64,000 nt of DNA, from assembly GCA_019359515.1 (NCBI GenBank), contig JAHHHC010000001.1, positions 364,394 to 428,393 of the forward strand, written 5' to 3'. Each line of letters begins with the position of its first letter. Position 1 is the first letter of the stretch. Below the pieces are notes generated by a model that searched no databases, was not told the origin of the DNA, and saw only the letters and a program-made list of their open reading frames with translations. The translations under genes were made by a program, and so were the position numbers. Below are positions 10,933-19,467 of this stretch, in pieces. The DNA is from Desmonostoc vinosum HA7617-LM4. Its GTDB lineage: Bacteria; Cyanobacteriota; Cyanobacteriia; Cyanobacteriales; Nostocaceae.

Positions 10933-11004
10933 TTTGCGATGGGAGATTTTTTTTAACTACAAAACATCTAAATCTCAAGATAGATTTATCTGTCTTAAGG
11001 AGGA

Positions 11005-11094
11005 ATGAAGATAGGGGCAATAAATATTAAATACTTAGGTAGCCCGATTACCCTACCGGACTTTAGCTCTGAATCCTCTCATGTTTTTACCTAA
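11005..11094 (+). CDS. Putative 29-residue peptide of unknown function
   Basis: An ATG 1 bp after an AAGGAGGA sequence at 10997-11004 opens a 30-codon frame including the stop, reading MKIGAINIKYLGSPITLPDF and nine further residues. The Shine-Dalgarno is perfect but unusually close to this ATG. The peptide has no signal peptide, membrane segment or cysteine. A degenerate copy with the same upstream GGAGG lies about 200 bp upstream, which argues the unit is a real repeated gene or leader. After the stop another GGGAGG occurs at 11098-11103 without a start codon behind it. I do not recognise the family. The remaining sequence to 11192 shows nothing else. Confidence 0.4.
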   Translation: MKIGAINIKYLGSPITLPDFSSESSHVFT

Positions 11095-11192
11095 CAAGGG
11101 AGGATCTTATTTATTAAAATTCAGATTTTGCTTGTTGTGATCCATTAGCTCGGTTGACTACAGATTTTTTTTGCTGTACTGTCACTCTAGTT

Positions 11193-11594
11193 TCAGACAT
11201 TATTTGTTGCGTGAATACCTAAGTTTTCCATCAATACAGTCAGTGAAATCCCACGTAAACGTGCTAATTCTGCTAAAGTTTCTATACGCTGTGCTTGGAT
11301 TGTTTCTATTTTCTCAGTTAATTGCAATAATTTTTGATGTTCATCATCTGTAAGAATCTCATCTTCTCGTTTAGCAACTAATTCTTCGTAATTTCTCTGA
11401 ATATTTGCAGGAATTCCTTGATTAATTTTGAGTAATAATTCTGCTTCTACTTGTGGCAGTCGAGTGGCTTTACGTTGTGCTTGTAAAACAATCACTTGCG
11501 ATACAAATTGCTCTAATTCAGACAAGTTTAATTGCTCAACTGCTTTAAGTAACTCTTCTGAAGTTAGTTGTACTTCAACTTTGACGATTGACAT
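11193..11594 (-). CDS. Conserved cyanobacterial small protein, often an HNH partner
   Basis: A 133-residue soluble, helix-rich protein with the pattern LTSEELLKAVEQLNLSELEQF near the N-terminus, ELLLKINQG in the middle and LAELARLRGISLTVLMENLGI at the end. From memory this family is widespread and multicopy in cyanobacteria and frequently precedes a small HNH-type nuclease gene, suggesting an antitoxin-like or accessory role. Here the downstream side (below 11193) has no nuclease gene, so the partner is absent. The ATG has an AGAGG-like site upstream. Function is unproven. Confidence 0.7.
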   Translation of the reverse strand: MSIVKVEVQLTSEELLKAVEQLNLSELEQFVSQVIVLQAQRKATRLPQVEAELLLKINQGIPANIQRNYEELVAKREDEILTDDEHQKLLQLTEKIETIQAQRIETLAELARLRGISLTVLMENLGIHATNNV

Positions 11595-11655
11595 TATCTG
11601 CCTCTTGCCTGCTAATTTATCAGTAATTTTATTCTAATCGCCAATCTCTATAACA

Positions 11656-11831
11656 ACAGACTTCTTGCAAAAATCATCATTTCTGTGTTCTTCTTGGCGT
11701 GATAGTTGCTTTAAGTCGGCAAACCCGATAACACTGGCTGCAACTTTGGGAACCAAAGTAACGCAGCATTTACCCAACGCACTGCTTTATTTTTGAGTGA
11801 GACAAAAAAAGATTTATGCAAGAGTTCTGAT
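11656..11831. mobile_element. MITE-like element, CTTGCAAAA-type inverted ends
   Basis: About 176 bp bounded by CAGACTTCTTGCAAAAA and TTTATGCAAGAGTTCTG, imperfect inverted repeats of one another. The same ends bound a ~208 bp element at 39575-39782. There is no transposase gene inside, so this is a non-autonomous element that would depend on an IS elsewhere in the genome. It occupies most of the 11595-11932 gap. Confidence 0.65.
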
Positions 11832-11932
11832 ACAAATTTTCTAAAATAAGGCAACAGATGTAAACAAGGATTGCTTTGCTGTATCTAAGTTTATTAATTG
11901 TAGATTCGTATAACGCCTTATAAAATATTCTC

Positions 11933-12799
11933 TTAAGGATTACAGTAGTTGCATTGGGCTGGATCAGCAAACTCTTGATGATGAGGAAATAACTTTTCTT
12001 GAAGAAAATTACATTTTTTACATTGATAAATTACTGCACGAGTTACATGAGTAGGAAAATTGCAAATCGCACATGGCAATCCCTCAATACTTTCTATAAT
12101 CACAAAACCAGGTGCAGAACAACTTGGGCAATGGCTATTAATCTTTTTGATTAAATCATGAGTTGCTTTTTCTATATTTTTCATTCGCGTGGGATTGTAA
12201 AGTGCCCGCATATCGGTTTCAACATAGACTTTACCAGGCGATCGCAAATTATTAAAAGCTAAATTGACAGCTTCTAAAAACTTAGCTTCTGTATTAATAC
12301 CTTTGATTATTTCAACATGATTGTTAGTTTGTTGCTCAAGCCCAACAATCAACCCATGTTCAGGAAAACCACTTTTTCTAGCAAAATCTTCTGCTTCTTG
12401 CCAACTTTGAATTTCCTGATAATTAAAATTAGTTTCTAGAGAAAATTCTTCACCGATAATCTCAAGTTCATTTTCTGTATCTAGTAAAATAACAATCTCT
12501 CGATTAGAATAAATATATGGTAATAATGGATGAGGTACGAAACTGCCTTCGCTAGCGATCGCTAAAGTTTCACCTGTAATTTCTAAGGCTTTTTCTGCTT
12601 TCAATCTGGCTGTTGCGATCTGCGTTCCTAAACGTTTAACCTCTCTAGTAAACGTGCCGAAAACATCAGTATTAAAGTTATGGGGTACTATAACTTCAAT
12701 CCCTAACTCTTGCTCAATCACTGGTGCGATTACTTTCTCTTTTTGGTGCATTGTTGCCAATACACAGGTGCGATTACTAAATAATTGCTGATTTTTCAT
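11933..12799 (-). CDS. DUF6671 family protein with C-terminal zinc-ribbon
   Basis: A 288-residue protein. The start is taken at ATG 12799 (MKNQQLFSNRTC); the longer frame runs into the dispersed AATTCGTAATTCGTAGTT repeat. The N-terminal ~200 residues (CVLATMHQKEKVIAPVIEQE, TQIATARLKAEKAL, ASEGSFVPHP) match the DUF6671 pattern as I remember it. The C-terminal ~70 residues carry three cysteine pairs, CPSC, CAIC and CKKC, plus a final CNYC, which look like zinc-ribbon ligands. Nucleic acid or protein binding is inferred. Biochemical function is unknown. Confidence 0.75.
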   Translation of the reverse strand: MKNQQLFSNRTCVLATMHQKEKVIAPVIEQELGIEVIVPHNFNTDVFGTFTREVKRLGTQIATARLKAEKALEITGETLAIASEGSFVPHPLLPYIYSNREIVILLDTENELEIIGEEFSLETNFNYQEIQSWQEAEDFARKSGFPEHGLIVGLEQQTNNHVEIIKGINTEAKFLEAVNLAFNNLRSPGKVYVETDMRALYNPTRMKNIEKATHDLIKKINSHCPSCSAPGFVIIESIEGLPCAICNFPTHVTRAVIYQCKKCNFLQEKLFPHHQEFADPAQCNYCNP

Positions 12800-12899
12800 A
12801 TCGCTACAATTAAACCACATAAAATAATTCGTAATTCGTAGTTGCACTCAGTTGCGATTTGCGCCTTTACTGATTGAAAACCACTAAATTTTTAATTAC

Positions 12900-13035
12900 G
12901 AATTACGTAGCGTAGCGTAAAGCCTGCGGCATAGCTTCGCTTAGAGCGAGTCATCGATAGCGTTAGCGAAGCGGTAGCGTAAAGCCTGCGGCATAGCTTC
13001 GCTTAGAGCGACACAGGAGCGTCGCGTCATTACGA
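12900..13035. repeat. Dispersed GC-rich repeats with a duplicated core
   Basis: A 38 bp core starting TAGCGTAAAGCCTGCGGC and ending CTTCGCTTAGAGCGA occurs twice, at about 12914-12951 and 12975-13012. It is flanked by AATTACGAATTACG and ATTACGAATCACGAATT. The reverse complement of the core appears at about 57905-57940. The remainder of the 12800-13374 gap contains no recognisable gene. Confidence 0.75.
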
Positions 13036-13374
13036 ATCACGAATTAGAGCGTAGCGACTTGACGGACATAATTTACGCCTGAGATATTGAATGATTTTTT
13101 AACATTTCTTAATGTAAAATATCCCAGGCTATCTTGTGTGACGTACCCGACTCTGATGCTTACGCATACAGCGCGGGCTTCTCAGAGACTCTTCTTTAAA
13201 GACATTATCTGAGCTTGAAGGGCGTGCGTCCCACGCGCCTTTATGTTGATAATTTGGTTAGCGTTATTAGAGTTTACAACTATTACTTTCAAACCAGTAT
13301 TTTCGACTTTGTTTAAAAGTAGCAGCCGTAAACATAAATAATATCACAAAAATGGCAATTCCGACGCTCGATGA

Positions 13375-13537
13375 CTCGCTACCGCTTCGCTATCATCGAC
13401 CTACTGTCTTTTCAATCCGTAGGATTGAATTAGTTGCGGGTTGACGGTGAACGGAGCCGAACCGTCAATTCGTCATTGCCCAAAAATTCATCCCGACGCT
13501 CAACGAAGTGTTAGAGCGCGGGGCTTCTTTTTGGTTA
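13375..13537. repeat. Dispersed ~150 bp element (IS200/IS605 end-like), copy 1
   Basis: Contains CAATCCGTAGGATTGAATT, a small palindrome, then ATTGCCCAAAAATTCATCCCG and ACGCTCAACGAAGTGTTAGAG, ending in GCGCGGGGCTTC. The same blocks occur in reverse complement at 63818-63945. The subterminal hairpin and absence of terminal inverted repeats resemble remnants of IS200/IS605-type elements. That assignment is an inference; no tnpA or tnpB is present. Confidence 0.5.
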
Positions 13538-13539
13538 AG

Positions 13540-14124
13540 CTAACTTTGTTCCTGCGGGACTTGCCCTATCTGTGCTACTAGCTTTTCTTTATCTCGCTTG
13601 CGTTTTTTTGCGTAAAGCTGAATCGTGACAGCCATAAAGATGATCATGGCGAAAATTCCCCAAGCAGTCAAATCTGTCGGTAGGTTATTTTTAAACACAG
13701 CCAGCAACACAATTACGACTAACATAACTGTAGGTGCTTCATTTAAAGCGCGTAGCTGCTGACTATTCCAGCGACATTCATCTAGTGCTAATTGCTTCAT
13801 CAAACGAGCGCAGTAATGATGATAGCCAAGAAGAACGGCAACAAAAAGCAGTTTGACATGTAACCAACCTTCTTTTAAAACATCTGGTTCAGTACTGAGT
13901 AAACCAATTGCCATTGCTACTGTCACCAACATTCCTGGAGTGGTGATGATGTGATACAGACGCTTTTCCATAATTTGATACTGATTTTTCAGTATCGTGC
14001 GTGCTGGTTCAGGTTCTTGGTTTGCTTCAACATGATATATGAAAAGTCGTACAAGGTAGAATAAACCGGCAAACCAGACTACAATGCCGACAATATGAAA
14101 TGCTTTAAACCACGAGTAAGCCAT
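13540..14124 (-). CDS. hemJ: Protoporphyrinogen IX oxidase HemJ
   Basis: A 194-residue integral membrane protein that oxidises protoporphyrinogen IX to protoporphyrin IX, the last step common to haem and chlorophyll synthesis. It begins MAYSWFKAFHIVGIVVWFAG, with the conserved N-terminal histidine (H10) in the first helix, and has four to five predicted membrane helices, as in the UPF0093/HemJ family. The C-terminus is a short charged tail. Cyanobacteria commonly use HemJ instead of HemG or HemY. It stands alone on the minus strand after the alpha/beta-hydrolase-like gene, about 170 bp away. Confidence 0.92.
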   Translation of the reverse strand: MAYSWFKAFHIVGIVVWFAGLFYLVRLFIYHVEANQEPEPARTILKNQYQIMEKRLYHIITTPGMLVTVAMAIGLLSTEPDVLKEGWLHVKLLFVAVLLGYHHYCARLMKQLALDECRWNSQQLRALNEAPTVMLVVIVLLAVFKNNLPTDLTAWGIFAMIIFMAVTIQLYAKKRKRDKEKLVAQIGQVPQEQS

Positions 14125-14297
14125 GAATTGAAACCTGTCTTTCTCAACTTATTTTAAAGTAGCAATTGCTGAAAATGCTGCAAGTACTTCTTTATTAGGT
14201 TACGGCAAAACCCTCTGTAATAATTGATGGCAGCGTCGTAAAAAAAATTAAGAAGTATTACTAGTTGTGACAAAATTAGCTAAAAAGCGATCGCGAT

Positions 14298-15149
14298 TTA
14301 TTTAGATTCAGAACGACGCACAAAGGGCAAAAGGTCTTCTAAAATCACCTCATGGTAGTGTTCTTGAGGATAATGCCCGACGTTATTAAGTTTGATTAAC
14401 TCAACATTTGGTACAGAATCTGCAAAATTTTGTGCTATGTCTATCGATAGCCAAGGGTCAATCATGCCCCATTGAATCAGAATCGGCTGTTGCCATTGTT
14501 TAAAGTCAGATTCGATTTCTGACATTGCCAAATCAAGTTTTAAGTTACGAATAGTTGATAGCAAACCTCTTCCTGATGCAGAAGTTTTCAAAAAAGGTTT
14601 GCGATAAACGTCTAAATCTTGATCTTCTATACGATAACGGCTACCACCTTCTAGAGTTCGGTCAACTAAAAGAGGGTCTTGAGTCATGATTTCACCTGCT
14701 AAAGGTAAACCCATTTGTTTAATTTTCCAGGGTAATTTAGCCGCAGTGGAAATTGGTGTATTTAATATAGCTAAGTTAGCAATTTGTTCAGGATGACGCA
14801 AAGCGTATTGAAGTCCTACAGAACCTAAAAATCCTTGTACCACTAAAGAAAAGCGCTCAAGTTCTAGTGCTTGAATAAATCCTTCTAAAGCTGTAATAAA
14901 TGCATCAGGAGTGTAGGCAAAATCCCGTTTTTCTGGCTTAGCGGAAAAACCATAACCAATCCAATCTGGGGCGATCGCTCTTGTACCTTGGTTCGCCAAA
15001 GCAGGTATAATATTTCGCCAACTGTAACTCTGTGAAACTATGCCATGTAACAACAACACTGGCAATAAGTCACTTCTGCCGATAGGTGAAGATTCGCGAT
15101 AAAACCATTCTAGTGAATCTATTTTTATCTTATGTTCTTTTATTGACAC
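14298..15149 (-). CDS. Alpha/beta-hydrolase-fold protein lacking the nucleophile
   Basis: A 283-residue protein of the haloalkane-dehalogenase-like branch. The oxyanion region HGIVSQSYSW and strand-3 motif PDWIGYGFSAKP are intact, and the later acid (D231 in WGMIDPW) and histidine (H259 in NNVGHYPQE) are in place. The nucleophile elbow reads VQGFLGS (104-110), where active relatives have VQDWGG or GxSxG, so the nucleophile position (G106) holds glycine. From memory, plant plastid homologues share a VQGFL-type elbow, so this may be a conserved non-hydrolytic family rather than a mutation. The start is a GTG at 15149. Substrate or ligand is unknown. Confidence 0.8.
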   Translation of the reverse strand: MSIKEHKIKIDSLEWFYRESSPIGRSDLLPVLLLHGIVSQSYSWRNIIPALANQGTRAIAPDWIGYGFSAKPEKRDFAYTPDAFITALEGFIQALELERFSLVVQGFLGSVGLQYALRHPEQIANLAILNTPISTAAKLPWKIKQMGLPLAGEIMTQDPLLVDRTLEGGSRYRIEDQDLDVYRKPFLKTSASGRGLLSTIRNLKLDLAMSEIESDFKQWQQPILIQWGMIDPWLSIDIAQNFADSVPNVELIKLNNVGHYPQEHYHEVILEDLLPFVRRSESK

Positions 15150-15169
15150 GTGATTTTCCTAAATTTGAA

Positions 15170-15430
15170 TTCGGGGAATTGGCAAGAGGACACGGGGACG
15201 CGGGGATGCGGGGACGCGGAGAAAATTTCTCTTTCACTCCCTCATCCCCCTCATCCCCCCCATCCCCCCTTTCAAGGCAGGGCTGTTTCATATTCAGTCT
15301 GAAAAAGCCTATTTTTCCGTTCCGAAATCTTTCTCCGCGTCCCCGCGTCTCCCCGTCTCCGCGTCAACCAAAACGCGAAATCTAAAAAACCTACCCATAA
15401 GAGCCTCATCCCCCTCATCCCCCTCATCTT
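15170..15430. repeat. Low-complexity GACGCGG / CCCCTCATC tracts
   Basis: The gap between the hydrolase-like gene and the flavoenzyme gene is filled with GGACACGGGGACGCGG runs, CTCATCCCCC runs and their complements. Arms around 15185-15220 and 15333-15365 are imperfectly complementary, so a long hairpin is possible. The same tract types recur at 8455, 16565, 47900, 60300 and 60720. No gene was seen. Confidence 0.7.
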
Positions 15431-15432
15431 CC

Positions 15433-16539
15433 CTAGTCCCTAGTTCCCATAATCATCTCACGAATGGTATGAGCTGTTGCGGGTGCTAGTAATACACCGT
15501 TACGATAATGACCTGTAGCTAGGAGGACGTTATCAAACCCAGGTAGCTTACCAATAATTGGTGCTGGGCGTCCTTCTGGACGGGGACGTAAACCTGACCA
15601 AGTGCGGATAATGGTTGCGGTTGCTAACTCTGGGCAGAAAGCGATTGCTTGTTGTCTAACAGACTCTAGCAGTTGCTCATCTGGGGGGATTTGATCACCA
15701 TTGCTGGGAAACTCCACCGTCGCACCCACCCAATAATCACCACCACCTACAGGCACAATATGCACGTCATTACCTGTAATCACTGGTTGAAAATCATGAT
15801 TGCTTAATGGATGTCCTAAACTTACTTGCAGTGCTTGCCCCAGTACAGGGCGGATGTTAACCATCTGGTTGAATTTTGTCGTCAGTGGTGTTGAACCCAA
15901 CCCAGCGGAAATTACAAACCAATCAGCAGTAATTTTTCCCTGTGTGGTTTCTAATTGATGGCAAAACTGAGGAGAAGATTCTGAGGGTGAGGTTTGGGTA
16001 TCTAAAACGGTGACGCCAAATTTGAAAGTCACGCCGTTATGCTGGGCTGCTGCAACTAAAGCCAATGTTAAAGCAACAGGGTCGAGTTGGCGGTCTTGAG
16101 GAGAATAGACAGCCTCAGTAATTTTTTCGTCATCAACTTGCGGACAGATACGCTTGAGTTTGGCAATATCCCAAATTTCTAATTGCCAGCCTTGAGAGTG
16201 GCGAATTTCTGCTAGCTTTTCCCAGTCCGCAGCATTTTCTTGTGTTAAACACAGACTGAGAATACCTTGACGATTAAAAGGGATTGTGTGCCCTGTTAAA
16301 GCTTCTAGTTCTGGAATCAGGGTTTCATAGCGTTGGATGCTTGTTTGTCGCAGTTGCCAGGCCTTGCCCTTAATTTTCTGGCTAATTACACCCATCAAAA
16401 CGCCAAGTGCAGCGCCAGTAGAAGCTTGTGCAGGTGGTTGTTGGTCAAAAACCGTGATTTTTAACCCTTTAACTCGACTTAACTCATAGGCGATCGCAGC
16501 CCCAACCACACCACAACCGATAATAACTACATGACTCAT
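15433..16539 (-). CDS. FAD-dependent glycine oxidase-like protein (ThiO/DAO family)
   Basis: A 368-residue flavoprotein of the D-amino-acid oxidase fold, predicted to oxidise glycine or another small amine to an imine. The N-terminus carries the dinucleotide-binding motif VVIIGCGVVGAAIAYEL (about residues 4-20). The C-terminus has the ThiO-like TWSGLRPRPEGRPAPIIG and TGHYRNGVLLAPATA segments that close over the flavin. In Nostocales the thiazole-pathway ThiO is usually fused to ThiG; this one is free-standing with no thi genes nearby, so a thiamine role is uncertain. It follows psbQ with about 95 bp between, so the two could be cotranscribed. Confidence 0.85.
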   Translation of the reverse strand: MSHVVIIGCGVVGAAIAYELSRVKGLKITVFDQQPPAQASTGAALGVLMGVISQKIKGKAWQLRQTSIQRYETLIPELEALTGHTIPFNRQGILSLCLTQENAADWEKLAEIRHSQGWQLEIWDIAKLKRICPQVDDEKITEAVYSPQDRQLDPVALTLALVAAAQHNGVTFKFGVTVLDTQTSPSESSPQFCHQLETTQGKITADWFVISAGLGSTPLTTKFNQMVNIRPVLGQALQVSLGHPLSNHDFQPVITGNDVHIVPVGGGDYWVGATVEFPSNGDQIPPDEQLLESVRQQAIAFCPELATATIIRTWSGLRPRPEGRPAPIIGKLPGFDNVLLATGHYRNGVLLAPATAHTIREMIMGTRD

Positions 16540-16634
16540 CGTTTTTTGGGAATTGGGAATTGGGAATTGGACGCGGGGACGCGGGGACGCGGAGAAAATT
16601 TCTCCCTCATCTCCCAGTCCCCAGTCCCCAGTCC

Positions 16635-17084
16635 CTACCCCTTCTCAGGAAGCAGTTGGAGGAATTGATCAATGTCTGTATAAGCAGCTTGGTAGTTACT
16701 CAAGGCGAGTAGAGTATTACCACTACTAGCAGCCTGATCAATTTTAACTAAGTGACCTAGCAGTTCTTTTGTTATTTGACGAGCTGGAGGTTGGTCTTTG
16801 GGTAAAAGATGGGGAATGATGTAGGTCATGGTTAACCTAGCTTCTGTGATAGGCCCATGTATAAAATTACCCACCTTAACCCATTCGTTTTTTTTGATTA
16901 GGTTTTTCAGTTCGTCCGAGCGATCGCGCACAGCCTGAATTTCCGGAACATATTCCTGAATTTGCTCAAGTTGTGCTGTTGTGTAAGTGGGAGGTGCAAC
17001 TGCAACACCAGGGCCACCACAACTAATTAAGAAGGTTGTCAATAATACCAGAATCAATGACAAAATAGAGCGTTGACGCACCAT
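16635..17084 (-). CDS. psbQ: Photosystem II lipoprotein PsbQ (CyanoQ)
   Basis: A 149-residue lumenal subunit that stabilises the oxygen-evolving side of photosystem II. The first 21 residues are a lipoprotein signal with the lipobox LISC, so C22 would carry the lipid anchor. The mature part has the four-helix-bundle pattern of CyanoQ: YTTAQLEQIQEYVPEIQAVRDR, a helix with WVKVGNFIHGPITEARLTM, then LLPKDQPPARQITKELLGHL and a final helix ending DQFLQLLP. Length and motifs match the family. The gap upstream (17085-17518) has AT-rich promoter-like sequence and a short GC-rich repeat but no gene. Confidence 0.93.
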   Translation of the reverse strand: MVRQRSILSLILVLLTTFLISCGGPGVAVAPPTYTTAQLEQIQEYVPEIQAVRDRSDELKNLIKKNEWVKVGNFIHGPITEARLTMTYIIPHLLPKDQPPARQITKELLGHLVKIDQAASSGNTLLALSNYQAAYTDIDQFLQLLPEKG

Positions 17085-17518
17085 ACACCAAAGTTATTTG
17101 CTTTTTGTTTGCCGATTAACAGTGTAATTTTAGATCGCTGGCGTAGTTTATAGTTCTTGCTAACAAAGGATTTTGTAAAAAATCCTCAAATTTTCCAAAA
17201 ATGACTAAATTACTATCTATAATTTTCCATTTTTTTAAGTATAATTACTCAATATTACAACAAACCAAACCTCCACCTGAACAATCACACAACGAGGGAC
17301 ATAGGGGGCAGGGGAGAAATCATAAACACCCATACTTCTTTTGTCAAAGACGCTACGCGTAGGGGTACGACTTCGCTCATTCCCAATTCCCCACTCCCAA
17401 AACAGTTGCTAAATCTAAAAGGTATTGATAATCTGAAACACTAATAAGATAAGCCTTCTGGCGGTTTTTCTGTCTTCACATCCCCCAGACACCGACATAA
17501 AAATAGGAGTATTTTTTA

Positions 17519-17947
17519 GTGAACGCAGCTGAACAGGCAACAAACCTAGAACTCGCCAGCAAGATAGCGACGGTAGTTAACTTGTTCAAATTTGAGTTTC
17601 CTGATGCCAAATCGGATCTCAAACCCTGGAAAAATGACCCAGAAACCAGAGAGTTAGTCGATCCAGATTCTATAGACATCGGCTTTCATTTTCCTGGCAT
17701 TAGTAAATCCTGGCAAAGCCGCAGTGTTTTGATTCAAATCCGTTTTTATCAAGACCCCACCAATGACTTACGCCGTGCTATAGGTGTAGAAGTAGCTGGA
17801 TTTGATCATCGTGGTGAAGCATGGCGACTTTCAACAGTGGAAAACTGGAGTTTTGTCGGTGCATCTGTGCCTTCTGTGGAAGTCGGGGAAAAGCTAAAAC
17901 AGATTTGTCAACAGATTTTAGAGGTATTTAATAAGCCCAGTGATTAA
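17519..17947 (+). CDS. Conserved hypothetical cyanobacterial protein
   Basis: A 142-residue soluble protein starting at GTG 17519 with TAGGAGT at 17504-17510 as ribosome binding site. The sequence is mixed alpha/beta with blocks FEFPDAKSDLKPWKNDPET, DIGFHFPGISKSWQSRSVL and RAIGVEVAGFDHRGEAWRLS. It has no membrane segment, signal peptide or cysteine cluster. I recall no defined domain for it. It is divergent from psbQ and stands alone before a repeat-rich gap. Confidence 0.7.
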   Translation: MNAAEQATNLELASKIATVVNLFKFEFPDAKSDLKPWKNDPETRELVDPDSIDIGFHFPGISKSWQSRSVLIQIRFYQDPTNDLRRAIGVEVAGFDHRGEAWRLSTVENWSFVGASVPSVEVGEKLKQICQQILEVFNKPSD

Positions 17948-18089
17948 ATAATTCGTAATTCACGTCTAATGTGAATTAGATATTAAAACGAATGATGATT
18001 TTGTCAATGCCCTCACTCTAAATCTAGGTTAAGTACCATTCAGTAGTGGTGTGTCAAGACTAAAATATTGCATTAAAAAGAACTCTTGT

Positions 18090-18290
18090 GGGATGGGCGT
18101 CTCGCCCGTCCGTGGCGATTGTTGTCAAGTTAACGTAGAACCGATGTCCCGCAAGAAACTGAAGTTCCTTGCTAATAGCAAAAGTCATCTCAAGATGACT
18201 GAATATCCCCCAAGATTTTAAGTCTACTTCAGTAGACTTGAGCTATTAGCCAAGAAATTTATTTCTTGGCGGGTGAGGAAGCCAATACCG
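18090..18290. repeat. Cluster of dispersed palindromes
   Basis: Three hairpins follow each other: GGGATGGGCG...CGCCCGTCC at about 18090-18111, AAGTCTACTTCAGTAGACTT at about 18219-18238, and CCAAGAAATTTATTTCTTGG, the last two joined by GAGCTATTAG. The arrangement hairpin-GCTATTAGCC-hairpin-CGG recurs at 49630-49680 with different arm sequences, so it is a repeat family whose structure is kept while the arms change. The rest of 17948-18520 contains AATTCGTAATTCGTAATT runs and no gene. Confidence 0.65.
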
Positions 18291-18520
18291 AAGATATTTC
18301 TAGCTTAAGTTGACACCAATGGCTTTACGACCCACCCCACAAGAAAACTTATTACATCATTTTAGCCTGGTCGCACCCTACAAAATTAAAGTTTTTAATT
18401 CACATTAGGCGCAATTCGTAATTCGTAATTCGTAATTAAAAGGAACTGGGGGATGAGGGGGACGCAAAGAAGTAAAGAGAAATTATACTGTTCGCAGTTC
18501 CCTGTTCCTTGTTCCCTTAT

Positions 18521-19426
18521 TCATACAGCATTGGGGTCTTCTCCTAACTCTCTTAACCGGGCTGCTAAAAGTTCAGCACGTGCATTTGCAGCTTGGACTT
18601 GGGCGGTTGCGGCTTGGACTTGGGCGGTTGCAGCTTCAGCACGTACTGTTGCGGCTTGGGCTTCGGCATCTGCGGCTTGGGCTTGGGCGGTTGCAGCTTC
18701 AGCACGTGCGGTTGCGGCTTGGGCTTCGGCAACTGCGGCTTGGGCTTGGGCGGTTGCGGCTTGGGCTTCAGCAACTGCGGCTTCTTCGGGTAAAGGAAGC
18801 AGATTGCCAGATGAATCATAAAAGCGCAACCAAATCGCTGTTTCTTTATCTATAGTCCCCTCCCAGGTTCCTAACCATAAACCTAACCGCTGACACCACA
18901 GCCAGCCGCGTTCATCTAATGCTAAGGGCTGATATTTTTGATTGATATCTAAGTGCCACCCTTGCAAAGAATTGGGGTCGAATGGGTCGTATACAAAATA
19001 ATCGGGTGTGCGGAAAGTTTGTTCATAAATGTCTTTTTTGGTGTTTTTGTCAATCTCCGCAGTAGAAGGCGACATTAATTCCACGATGACATCTGGGTAA
19101 CGACCGTCTTCTTCCCACACTACCCAGCCTTGTCTAGAGATGGTACTATCAACACCCAGTACTACAAGAAAGTCAGGGCCTCTAAAATCTCGGTTACGTG
19201 CTTGAGTACTGCTGTAGTAAACAAACATGTTACCACCTGTGAAAAAATCATTGCGATCGCTCCAACCTTGCTGCAATGATCGAATCAAAACATTCATAGC
19301 AATGCGGTGGCGATTTGACTCCAAGGGTTCTCCGTCATCAAAAATTAAATCTGTAGGTGGCATTGGGGGTTCCCAGTCCACAACTGCACTGGTGGAGATT
19401 TCCAAATTTGTTTCGCTTACTGTCAT
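18521..19426 (-). CDS. Uma2-family (DUF820) putative endonuclease with Ala-rich coiled-coil tail
   Basis: About 301 residues. The central part has the Uma2 pattern of the PD-(D/E)XK fold: WEEDGRYPDVIVELMSPST with the D and E ligands, KNTKKDIYEQ, and DYFVYDPFDPNSLQGW. The last ~85 residues are about ten consecutive heptads of the AxAxAQA type (AVAEAQA, ATAQAQA, ATARAEA) ending in LAARLRELGEDP, so the DNA there is a 21 bp-periodic repeat and should form a long coiled coil. ATG 19426 (MTVSETNL) matches the usual family start, but an in-frame ATG at 19468 overlaps the preceding stop as TAATG and could be used by translational coupling. The family is very abundant in cyanobacteria and its role is unknown. 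Confidence 0.82.
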   Translation of the reverse strand: MTVSETNLEISTSAVVDWEPPMPPTDLIFDDGEPLESNRHRIAMNVLIRSLQQGWSDRNDFFTGGNMFVYYSSTQARNRDFRGPDFLVVLGVDSTISRQGWVVWEEDGRYPDVIVELMSPSTAEIDKNTKKDIYEQTFRTPDYFVYDPFDPNSLQGWHLDINQKYQPLALDERGWLWCQRLGLWLGTWEGTIDKETAIWLRFYDSSGNLLPLPEEAAVAEAQAATAQAQAAVAEAQAATARAEAATAQAQAADAEAQAATVRAEAATAQVQAATAQVQAANARAELLAARLRELGEDPNAV

Positions 19427-19467
19427 ACCAGCCCCCTGTAGTTGACTGTCGAAAACTATATTACACA

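Noticed and set aside
18453..18855. Plus-strand frames opposite the Uma2 tail
   Set aside because: They are by-products of the 21 bp heptad repeat in the real minus-strand gene.
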